Shown here in pieces: positions 50,136-61,317 of a stretch of DNA of 64,000 nucleotides. A model generated the notes under the pieces. That model was not told where the DNA came from. It did no database searches and was given only the letters and a program-made list of their open reading frames with translations. The translations under genes were made by a program, and so were the position numbers. Within the stretch, counting starts at the first letter, position 1, and the number at the start of each line of letters is the position of its first letter. Location: NCBI GenBank assembly GCA_013365325.1, contig JABVXV010000132.1, positions 1-64,000 on the forward strand, given 5' to 3'. The stretch is from Dipetalonema caudispina. Its lineage: Eukaryota > Nematoda > Chromadorea > Rhabditida > Onchocercidae.

Positions 50136-52108
50136 TTGCAAAATTTAATTTTCATATCAATCTAAACATTTTGAAAGTGATAATTTATCACTCACTTGGG
50201 AATATATTTATTAAATTGATTAAATCTTTAATATGATTTAAAAGATTTATCATACAATATACTTCACATTAAAGTAAATTCAATTCAATTATGTCAAATA
50301 TATGTAATAATTATTTTTCACATTTTATTGATAATACTTTTGCAATCGTTTTTTTTTTTTTTGCAGCGAACAATGGGAATTTAAAATATTTAGTAATTTA
50401 AATGAATGCAAAAAAGATTTTCACTTTTTTCTTTTTCCAGAAAAATGGGTAATTGGTAAAAAGTATTTCATTATCGATTAATTATCGATGAATTAAAACA
50501 AAAAAAAAAAAAAAAAGTGAATGGTTAATTTCGAAAAGAAAACTCTTTAAAAGAATTTCTGAGATAAATACATTCATTCTCAGATAATAATACTAAATTT
50601 CGATTGCAAAATATTGCAAATTTTTCATCTCTATTCAAAAATTGAAATTTAGAAAATACCCTTAGACAATATGCTATCGCCTGATGTTGTCATTTGTATT
50701 ATTTATAAAACAATAAGCATATTAGCTATAAAAATTACATCTAAATAAAATTACATTTATATCAAAAATTTACATTTTTGAAAATATTAAAATTAAAATT
50801 AAAAATATCACTAGCAAATAACCTTTAAAAGTAAAAAAACTATCCTCCCTCCTGATTAACTTCTAAAAAAAATTTCATATCCAATTTAAGAAGATTCGTC
50901 TACTTAAGATAAATTATATTTCTCAGACAAGTAGCTAGTAGAGCATTCAACATCTAACCTCTTACCTGTTACCTGTTTTAGAATATCAAAAAAATTACAT
51001 TTGATACTATATATATTATGGAAAGAAAATTATTGCAATTTTTAAAATGTTCAAGTTTAATTTTTTTTTTTTTTTTATATTTGATAACGAATTTTGTCGC
51101 ATATTAAGAGATTTTGCTAATTTTTCAATTATTTTTATTGCATTGAATTGTGGAATTTTTCGCTTACTTACCGCCAACAATATTTTTTATCGATCATTGC
51201 ATTGTTAGGAATGAAATAAAAAAAATAAATGAATAAATCAAATATCCATCTATAACAAATATAATGATCATTGGAAAAAGTTTCTCAATTCCCGGCAAGT
51301 TTACAACAATATATCCATTTTTGTTCTACATTAATCATTCCATGGATTACATACCTCATTTGCTGTTAACTTTCTTTTCCTGATCGTTTTTTTTTTTTTT
51401 TTCAACTTTCGCCTTCTTATTTTGTTTATTTATGCATTTCATATTTAACTTTTCATTATATAATATTCAATAGAAAATCATAATGAAATCAATCAATAAT
51501 TTCATCTTTAAGTTTGAAATTTTTACAGAAATATTAAATGCTAATATTAAAGATGAATATATTACATCGATTTATACTTGCTATTTCAATTTTCTCCAAT
51601 CAAATGATCATTTCTGGTTAGTTTTGTTGAAAATAATCTCTCTTTTTTTTTTGTTTTTTTTGACTTTAATATGATCTAATAAATGAAGCCAATAATTAAT
51701 AAGCGTGAAAATGATTAATATATATAAAATATCAATGAATAGGAATATGAATTTTGCATACTATTTTCAATTTAGAATCATTTAAATGAAATTATGCACT
51801 TCATAACATACATTAACAGCTATGGTGCTATCAAAGGATGACGTAGAGGAACACGTGTTATACCAAATGATCAAACGTGAAATGAAAATTCAGTATTCTT
51901 AGAAAGCTATTAAATTTTTTCAGCAAATTTGTTTTTTTTTTTTTTTTTTTATCTGATTTAATCAGTTAATTAGTTCGTAGTGCGTATCACAGAAAATTTT
52001 CCGATAATTTGCTGCCTGATACTAAAAAAAGCTTTTCATATGAAGTTTGAGAAAATATTTGAAATAATTAAATTTTACGTACGTTAACACGGATACTTTT
52101 TACATCAG
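50136..52108. other. Region between the PP1-like pseudogene and the CPG4-like gene (divergent)
   Basis: AT-rich, with poly-T tracts at about 50348-50363, 51061-51076, 51387-51402 and 51930-51950. No supported gene. A small plus-strand open segment at 51822-51902 (26 residues beginning MVLSKDDVEEHVLYQ) follows an acag acceptor and might be an upstream exon or leader of the gene at 52.1 kb, but its phase does not join cleanly. The open frame at 51483-51674 is low in information and not called. Confidence 0.5.
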
Positions 52109-54642
52109 ATATGAAAGAATTACGTTTGGATGACATTTCCTTCCAACTTCAACGTTCACCAACATTGACAACAATAGGTGCACCAACAAAAGGTTGGCTA
52201 AATCAACAAATGGAACAATTAAAGCGAGCTTTAAACATCACGACAATAGCGCCCAAATCGATAATGTCGGAAATTGTACGCTGCTTACGTAAGTTATCGT
52301 TAAATTTTGAATTTTATTCATTTTAACGAGAATATTTATCAATTTACGGGAATTTCAGGATGCACAAAGCCAATCTTTCTAGCGATTCGAGCAGCATTAG
52401 TATCGGGAAATCATTTCGAGCGATTTATCAACATTTGCGAGTACGCTTTGTTTCAGCGTAAATCACGTAGCATAAATATGCTATCTATCATTTTCCAAAT
52501 CGTATACAATTTTACCAGTTTTTTTTTTTTTTCTGATAAAAGCTGACTTTAATGAAATGCAAATTTTACAAACAATAACGTAATTATCACGTTTGTGATT
52601 ATTTCAGCAGACTACGTGGAGTATTGCAATGTACCAGTCACATACCCGGAAAATGTTCAAAAGAAACAGGAATTGAATCATTGCTAAATAGTTTCCGGTA
52701 TTTTTGCATGGATCAATTTTCAGGTAATTTCAACTGTTACTTTTTGTAATATTTTATTTCACAATAATGATAGTGCAGATAATATTATAAGTTAGTAATC
52801 AAACTTCCTAAAGAATTATTTAATTAAGAGATACTTGAAATTAGTATATCAAAATTATTTCTTTTATCCTTTTTTTTTTTTCTTCTCACAAAGTAATTTT
52901 AATTAACTTTACCTATTATATTGAATTTATCTTTTTATTATAGCATATAAGTATATTTTCGAATGTTTGGATCTTCATTCAGCAGCAGTTTTACGTGGTA
53001 AGACGTATAAGTTATATAAGTTAAATTTGAAATCAATTAATAATTTAATCTATGTTTATATATTACTCCAACTCTTTGATGAAAAGTAATAACAGAGTAA
53101 AATGAAAAGATATACAAATATGTCAAAATCAGTCAGAATAAATAATATGCAAATTTTTTCTTTTTTTTTTTTTTTTTTTTTGCAGAATGTCAACAAAGAT
53201 GTCAAACAACTCGTCGAGTACTTGGATGGTTCATATACAGTTATATCCATTCCACTTTACCGTTTTCATTACCGGAACCTGATGTACCGGTTAAAATAAA
53301 TGTGAAATATTTTAATAAAATGAGCGGTGATGCTTGTAGGTATGTTTATACCTTCTTTTTATTATTATTATTTTTTTTGAGATTAATTATAAAGAAATGA
53401 AATATAATTTAGCTACCATATGAAAGTAAATAATCTGACAAATTAAGAAATTAACTAACCAGTCAGCAAAATAAACGAATTTGACTAATTTAACCTTTGA
53501 CTTCCAACTTTATCATTAACAAAAATTTATCAAATAAAAAGCCGAGTAGTTTGATCATTCTATAGATTAGATTAAAAAAAAAGAAAAAAAAAAAAAAAAC
53601 GAAATACTAAATTAATCGTTTTGTATTTTCCCTGCAAATATTTTTTTAGCGCATTATCATGTTACACACAATGCTTACGAGAAAAATACAACAAACGTTG
53701 TAGTGATATTGGTGGTGATATGTTTTTGGTTAGAATTTAAAAATTATTTATTATGCAAAAAATGACCATTTAAGAAACTCTCAAATAAGTATTAATCCAA
53801 TATTCTAGAAGGTATGAAATGATCAGGAATAGGTTATAATACATTGTTTTATATATATTATGTAGTATATTTCCGGTGAAATTCCGTTATAGATATTTTT
53901 TACAGGATAAAGCTTAGTGTAATTTTCTATTTAGCTTTAATAGCTATCAATTATGCTTTATTTACTACTTACAGGAAATACTATTCAGACCGTTGATATC
54001 ATTGCACAAATCTTGGGTATACAGTCCAATAGCTACATCGATGATGCTTATTATGCCACAAACATGTGATTTTCTTACAACATTAGATCAATTAAATGAT
54101 TACAAGTAATTCGTTTTATTCGTTAGTGAAGTCAAAGGTTACATTTGAAATTGTAAATTACTCGAAATTCACTCATTAATAGCATTTCATATTGAAGATT
54201 AGACGAAAAGGCACTTATCAAAATCAAAAATGCATTCCCAACCGGCGCCAAAAATCAGCATGCCAATCATTTGCAAGTATATTTTTCAATTTTTTAATCT
54301 TTTAAATATATTTATGAGCTTCTACAAACTTTCCTGATTTACTTTCCGAAATATAATTATTTTCAGGGTCGTAACTTGTCTGCTAATTCATGGATATCAC
54401 TTTTGAAAAGTCTACCATTACCGCAAGATCAGAAAGAATTTTCGAGTAATAATCCAATAATAGATTCAGGTAAGCATATAAAGTTTCGTTTCACTTTTTT
54501 CCGAATTTAAATTTGTTAGTTTGCTTGAACAAATTCTGTAGTGGCAAATTACTTTCCAGCACCACCAATACATATCGCAGAAATTGAAGAAGCAATTGAA
54601 GAATTCAAAGCGATCGATAAATTGCAACAGTTAAAATTATAA
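52109..54642 (+). CDS. Cysteine-rich protein resembling CPG4-domain (chondroitin proteoglycan 4) proteins
   Basis: Exons: 52109-52288 (first ATG 52111), 52359-52457, about 52608-52723, 52944-52997, 53186-53339, 53650-53728, 53975-54105, 54198-54276, 54367-54469, 54560-54642; about 358 residues, TAA at 54640-54642. Spaced cysteines occur in CLRCTKPIF, INICEYA, LQCTSHIPGKC, FRYFCMDQF, IFECLDLH, ECQQRCQTT, LSCYTQCLREKYNKRC and MPQTCDF. The pattern suggests the nematode CPG4-type extracellular domain, from memory only. A secreted protein should have a signal peptide; none starts at 52111, so an upstream exon is probably missing. The junction after 52457 does not keep phase with the next coding exon unless the weak donor at 52450 (gtttca) is used. 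An AATAAA at 54733-54738 may be its polyadenylation signal. Confidence 0.55.
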
Positions 54643-57600
54643 TCATTTTCCATTTTTATTTTTCCATTTTACTTGTTCTTAAATAGCTTGAATATCATCC
54701 ATTCTGAATTTTGTAATAATTTTTATTTTAATAATAAAAATTTTCTGATTTTCGTACCCTTCTTTTTGCGAAGGACAACAATTCTGTATCATTTTAAAGA
54801 TACATATTCCATATTTTATTATTTCAATTCATATAAATCAATTACTAGTACCATTTGCATATTTTGAATCACATCTTCACATTCTGTTATTACCTTACTC
54901 CAGTGGCATGAAATAAGCGTATAATTTGCAAGCGATAATGATAAGTACCGAAATTTCTTTTGAATCCATGTATCAACAACCGGAATGCCAAATATTCGCA
55001 ATTTACTCCTCTTTGACTATAAACTATTTTATTTTAATTGTTCACAAATATTTCTAATATAAAATTCTTTTTCATTTACGTCAATGATACATACATATCA
55101 ATTAGTTAGATTTTTACCTTATTTCATTCGATGCTATAGCAATATTTTGATATATTATACAATATCGTTTGTTTCTTCTTTTTTTTTTTTTTTTTTTTTT
55201 TTTCTAAATAATTTTTTTGCTAAACATGAAGATAAATGAAAAATCAATAGTGCTATTTTAAAACATTATGCATCTTCTAACAGTTATTTAGAATTGTGCA
55301 TTTGTTAATTTTGTTAATTTCTTCATTTCAATCTGAAAATATCACTTTACTCTTAGTGATACTGTAGATATACAAAATGTTTTGGTAGAAGTTTGTATTA
55401 GGTTTGATATAACTCGGGTGAATTTATGTGCTATTTAAACAATATCGCTATATTGTGGAAGAGTAAAGATTTAGATTAAGATAAAAAAAATCAACAAACT
55501 ATGTTATACAATTCTCGAATAATTGTTAGAAGATGTTTAGTGTTTTAAAATAGCACTATCGATTTTTCATATTTGAACACTTTAAGTTTAGATAAGAATG
55601 ACATATGAAGTTGGTATAAATTCGAGTTTTATCAAATCTAGAGTTCAAATCATATATTGATCCGGTATTGATTATTTATTCATAAAACATAAAAATTTAA
55701 TGGAGGCCATAGTTCTTCAAAAAATCATACTATAGTTTAATTTAAATTTTTATGATGCAAATTTTTTGCGTCCATCAAAAGATATTGGATAAGAATGATT
55801 TTTCAGAAAATTTTGATAGTTACTTATTTTTTCATCTGTTTCTATTATATTATTAATACTGATATGATATATTCAGAAGGCTTAAATTTGAATCATCCAA
55901 ATTAAACAACGAAAAATATCATAATTATCTTATGGCCATGAATGATATTGAGCCAAAAATGTTACCAATGAGATGAATTGAAGCGAACGTGTGATTTTAG
56001 CTAAAGTTATATTTAAATTTAACGAATTTTCAATCTATTCATTGCAATATCTCAACTCAATAAATGATAAATGAATTAATTTTCATGCGAAAAACTTGTG
56101 AATTTGAAAATTACGATCGACTTAATTAATAAATATGCCATGGATTTCAAAGTTTTAGCAAATATACTAAGAAATATTTCAATCTCTAAACTTTATTTTT
56201 TGAAATTTCAACATTTTTACTCCCATACATGTAAATTGCCTCCCTTAAAGATTGTCTAAAACATATATCGTACAAAATACTTCTATCGTCTGCACGGGTA
56301 TTAATTCTTGATAAGTAAATTTAAATTTTCATCCTAGGTCTTTGAAATTTTAGAAATTTTTCTAGGATAACAATTTGTACTCTGCCATTAATAACCGCTG
56401 TCACTTCATTATGATTTAATCAACGATCATTTCGAAAAGATCAAATGATAGTTTACTTGCACAATTTAAAGTTTCATTAGGTGGATTCTATTTCTAATAA
56501 TTCTTGATGATGAACAAATTTGTAAACCTTAAATTGCTGCTAACAACAATCATCTGAAATCATTTCACTCAACCGGCGATATTCTCAGTGATAAATAGAT
56601 CCAATGATAATTCCCAGTGATAATTAGATTCAATAACAAATTTGATGTGATCGTCTATAGACTTGAAATTATTGCCAAAAGTAAAATACATTTAAAAATA
56701 ATTTGAATAAGTATTAAAGATGACTAATAGTTGTAATAGTTTTTGCAATAACACTTCATTTGATAATCATTTTGTCTTAATTTTTTTTAGATTAATTAAG
56801 TAACAATTTACAGAGAAGACAGATTAAAGTGTATTTTGAAATAGTGGACTAATTAATTAAATTGACTAATTACTCGTTGTAATACAAGAAAAAAAATACG
56901 TAACGGAGGATAAAATGCTGTTTTTTTTAAGTTATTTTAAGAAAAAAAAAAAAAAAAAAAATGTTATCATCATGGAATATCTCTGTGCACGCACTAATTA
57001 ATTAATTATTTTTGGACTTTTCAAATTTATAGTTAAATCTAACATTAAGGAAGGAATTTCCGAATAAAATAAATGATATTTTTATTACTTCTGTCTATTT
57101 TTGTTGCTTTAATTTTTGAATTACTAATTGTACTTTTGATAATTATGATTTTTCTATGAATCCATAAAGATTCCATCGGTTTTTTTGATATTACAATTAG
57201 CATAAACTTATCTTTTTCACAAATTTGCATTTTTTTTTTGAATTTAACACTAAACTGTAAAATTTTAAATGGTTAAACTACAAGTTAAGGAATAGCATCT
57301 CAATTATTAATTCCTTAATTTTCATTGATTAAAACATTAAGTTATTTGATACTGCCTGCAAAAGTTTGGTCATATAATCAAAATGGCAGATGTGTTATGA
57401 ACAGGAAAGGTAGTAGAAAAAAGAAATTTAATTTTTAAATCTAGCAATTTATCGTCAATACTTTTAAAATTTCACACTTCAATTTATTTACTTTTAAAAG
57501 AACAATGCAATCTTTTAAAATTGCATTACTTTCGCATCAATTACAATTTCAAAACATTTCAAATTTTGTATTTTTATTATATTTGAATAAGAAATATGCA

Positions 57601-57868
57601 AATTATATAAAGCCAAAAAGGTTGCATTCCTAATTTCTGCTAAAGACAAAGTGTATGATATTGAAATAAATATTATTTGTGCAAACAATATTGCGATTAA
57701 AACATGAATTTTTGATTGTTGTAAAAGAAATATTTAATTTATTTGAAATCAAATCAATAGAGTTAATTTTAAGTGGTTAAAATGCAAAAGATATCCGCAT
57801 TGAACAATTAAATGTATTATGAATTTTATTAGAAGAAATTAAATCATCAATTTATTATTTCTTAATTC
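54643..57868. other. Intergenic region between convergent genes, with a large foldback
   Basis: About 3.2 kb with no supported gene. It has poly-T near 55181-55203 and poly-A near 56941-56960. A minus-strand open frame at 54819-55001 (FRYLSLSLANYTLISCHW region) has no flanking splice logic and is not called. AATAAA on the minus strand at 57825-57830, about 39 nt past the kinase stop, may be that gene's polyadenylation signal. Confidence 0.6.
55219..55590. repeat. Long imperfect inverted repeat (foldback element)
   Basis: The left arm from about 55226 to 55300 matches the reverse complement of about 55505-55575 at roughly 80% identity or better. The core tagtgctattttaaaaca is exact. Similarity continues more weakly inward (ctttactctt in both arms) and outward (ctaaac). 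The whole could fold as one hairpin with its centre near 55400. It resembles a MITE or foldback element; no terminal target duplication was identified. Confidence 0.75.
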
Positions 57869-60426
57869 TTAAGAGGTTTCATTAGACTTCTGTGGAAATG
57901 GTTCTGAGCGAATTTCGTATTTTGTATCAGCAAGCCATGAAGATTTGATAACTTCATGATATGGTCGTCGTTTCAATGGTTCAGGATGTACCATAGCATA
58001 GATAAGTTCTTTAACTTCAACACTTAATGAACGACGACGTGGAAATGCAATCCTAAGTTTCAGATTACTTTAGAATTTACACCAAAAAAAGGAAAAAAAA
58101 AAAAAAAAAAAGCAAATGGAAATTATATTCCCTCAATCATTGATAAATTAATAAATCTAAATGATAGTTTAAATGTATAAATTATTAATTAATTATTAAA
58201 TTAAAGCATTTACGACGGTTATTTATATATATATATATGTATATCATAGCTTATTTAAGCAAAAATTACCGATGGTTTAATTGCTTCTCAAGCATTTTAT
58301 TGATATTTCGATCATCATATGGCATAAATCCAGTTACCATGACATAAAGCAATATACCTGTACTCCAAATATCTGCCAGAAAACCATTATATGGATATGA
58401 TCTAAACATACAATTCTAATTTTTGTATTAATCGAAAGAAAACTTTTGCAAAATTAAAATTTTGTATAAATTTTTTGTTTCTATCACAAAAAAAAAAAAA
58501 AAAAAGATCCAGCTTCTCATAATTAATTTTTTTTACCGCAATAGTTCAGGTGCAACATAAGCACGTGATCCACAAAATGTATGGGATACTTCGTCAGCTT
58601 TCATAAATCGAGCAAAGCCAAAATCGCCAAGTTTAACATTATCACAATCATCCAATAATACATTCTCACATTTTATGTCACGATGTGCTACATTGATTGA
58701 TTTCAGATACTGAATCATTTTAAAAATTTGATTAAAATTTTTGACAAATTAACAATATATGATAATAATATCCATTATACAATTCTTCTGCAATAATGAA
58801 ACTTTACTAAAGATTAATTAATTAAATATTTCACAAAATGAAAGTTCAAAAAATTTGGACATATATAAATTTTTTTGATTTATACGAAATTTCATAAATT
58901 TATTCTAATAAGAATATCACGCTGTAGAAGATTAAACTATCATAGGTGTACTTATACGATAAACTAAAAGATAAACTTATGCTATTAGCTAATCCATTAT
59001 AATCTAAGCTTAATTGCTAATCTGAATACATCTAATTCAATTTGTAATCTAATTTAATAAAAATTCTGCTTATTCTGCTTTTGAACAATTAATCAGTGCA
59101 ATAATCATTTGGATAATAAAATACCTCAAGTGCTTCAATAAGTTGTCGAAAATAGAATCGACTCTCATCTTCATCAATTCGATCATTTTTTTTAATTTTT
59201 TGTAATAAATCACCATGCATAGCATATTCTTGAACGAAGCATACAAATGGGTCCTCATTTATGATCTAATATTAATTAAAAATAGAATAAAAGTTAACTT
59301 TTATGATTACTAATATATCACTCATTTCCTATTCCCTTAATTACTTTAATTATTTGTAGAATTATTTTAACTGTTATAAATTTCATCCTTTTTTTTCTTT
59401 CTGGTAAGCTTCTATTACTAACTTTACCTTTAATGATTAAGATTAAACTTAAATTATTAAAAATTAAGATGTATATTCATATTGTTGGTTAATTGCACCA
59501 GTTGTTGTAATACATATAATTAATCCAACATTTAATTGGCATTTTATTATTGCTATTAATTAAAATTGTTAATAATATTAGTGTTATCGTTTATTATCAC
59601 TATCATAATCACTATTATTTGTTATAAAATTCTCCGAAGGAAATTTCACTAATGACTAACTTCAAAATTTTTTATAATATTTGCATGATTAAGTTGTTGG
59701 ACGATAACTTTTTCGCGTGGTAAAAAACGTACAATAAAATCAGAATTTGAGCTGAAAGTAACAATAATTGTTGATAACTTTATTATGATATTTGAAAAAA
59801 GAAAAAAAAAATGTTTTTCTTAAAAAAAAAAAACGATTCAATTAATTAATTAATGAGTTAATTACAGCATACCTTGTATCGATAATTTTAAGTGCGACAT
59901 CTTTTTTCATTCCATCATGCCATGCACATCTAACCGATGAAAATGTTCCCTTACCTGAAAAAATATTCTAAATGTTTAATCATACTATCTTACAATATTT
60001 AATCATTTGTAATAATTTCCTAAATTATGAAATTTCTTCAAATATTTCAATTGTATAATTTTTTTCAACTTCTTCATATTTCCAAAAAAAAAAAAAACAA
60101 TTTTGCCAATAATTACTAATTCTAGAATTTAAAAAAAAATGTTGCGAAATATTTTTAAATCTTGTATTCATATTAATACGATATATTATTAAGTTTAAGT
60201 TTGAATTTAAGTTAGTTATTTAAAATTTATTCAATGACAAATCATTGAATTTTTAAACAATGAAGAAGGAACTTTTTTTAATAATATCTTCCAAAATTTC
60301 AAATGTATGCAAACCTATAATTTGCTTGTAATGAATTCCTTTTTCTTGCAAACGTTTCAAAATTACCACATTTGATGTGATAGTTTCAGAATTATCAGAC
60401 TCTGATTCGATCGCCATTTCCTTCAT
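57869..60426 (-). CDS. TSSK-like serine/threonine protein kinase
   Basis: Seven minus-strand exons (60426-60315, 59954-59873, 59751-59661, 59265-59125, 58709-58537, 58401-58270, 58052-57869) keep phase and give 304 residues, the size of testis-specific serine kinases. Kinase parts: glycine loop GKGTFSSV (about 38-45), VALK with Lys60, helix C PREKVIVQQL, catalytic HRDIKCEN with Asp153, DFG at 171-173, and the activation segment TFCGSRAYVAPELL, very close to the TSSK form TFCGSAAYAAPE. The C-lobe (DIWSTGILLYVMVTGFMPYD, then RRPYHEVIKSSWL) is complete. All catalytic residues are present, so it should be active. Known: TSSKs act in sperm formation in animals; a male germline role here is inference. 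The ATG at 60426 is the first in frame with this exon; a second Met lies three codons on. Confidence 0.88.
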
Positions 60427-61317
60427 GCATCGCTCTTTTCATATAGCTTTAACAATTTTATTTTGTTTTAGATTTCCTTTTGTTAATTCTCAACAAAATT
60501 AAAAAAAGAAATTGCAAAATCAAAAAAAAAAAAAAAAATTGGAAGAAGTAAAACTATAAATCTAAAAAGTTTAATATATTTTTAAAATGACAAAACAATC
60601 ATTATGTAATTTTCTTTTTTAATTCACTTCAAAAAAATTTTAATTAACCGACCATTAGTGTAGCAACAGAAAATTCGAATCAACAACCTTTCACACAGAT
60701 GTACAATTACTAAAATGATCATTTATCAAATTCATATTGCATTTTTATTGTGATTTAATCATTGCGTAAAATTGCAAATTATGCTTATAATTTTGAAATT
60801 TGATAAGAAATATTATTTGCAAAATTTTAAGCTTTTGAAAAATGATATTAGTGCTTGACTTGATGTCAATGCTATTCAAAGATTTCAGCTTCAAAAAAGC
60901 GTTAGATTCATTTTAACATGGAATTTGACGATATTTCAGAATTCTAAATTAGCGATCATCACGATGCAAAAAACAAATAACTTTTTGTGTTTTCTTTTTT
61001 TTTTTTTGTTGTTTATTTTTGTTTCATATCAATTTTTTAAAATATTTTCTGCCGGTTGTTATTTCGAAAAAATTCGAAGTAAAATTCACATCAAAAAAAA
61101 TTTTAACTAAAATATTAAAGAAAGCATCATTTTTTTTTGAATCAATAAGTCTATGTATGTTATACATTACTGTTAATCTCTCATAGTGATGCATTGAATT
61201 TATGCAATACTTTTAAAAGTAATTATTATGTTTGGCCCAGATTGGTTACCCTTAGCAACAAAACATTTCCAATCGTCTTGGCTCAATTTTGTTTGTTGTT
61301 AGTAATCTTGTTATTTG
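60427..61317. promoter_or_regulatory. Shared upstream region of the divergent TSSK-like and bbs-2 genes
   Basis: The two genes face away from each other, with about 890 bp between their start codons. The interval is AT-rich, has poly-A/T runs (60519-60537, 60989-61006) and holds the X-box listed separately near the bbs-2 side. A plus-strand open frame at 60925-61110 is low complexity and not called. Confidence 0.6.
61245..61259 (+). promoter_or_regulatory. X-box (RFX/DAF-19 type) upstream of bbs-2
   Basis: The sequence gttacccttagcaac fits RYYNYY-N(1-3)-RRNRAC exactly: half-sites GTTACC and AGCAAC with a three-base spacer. It ends 58 bp before the bbs-2 ATG. In C. elegans, ciliary genes including bbs genes are switched on by the RFX factor DAF-19 through X-boxes typically within about 150 bp of the start. 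The match and position are seen; function in this species is inferred. Confidence 0.75.
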
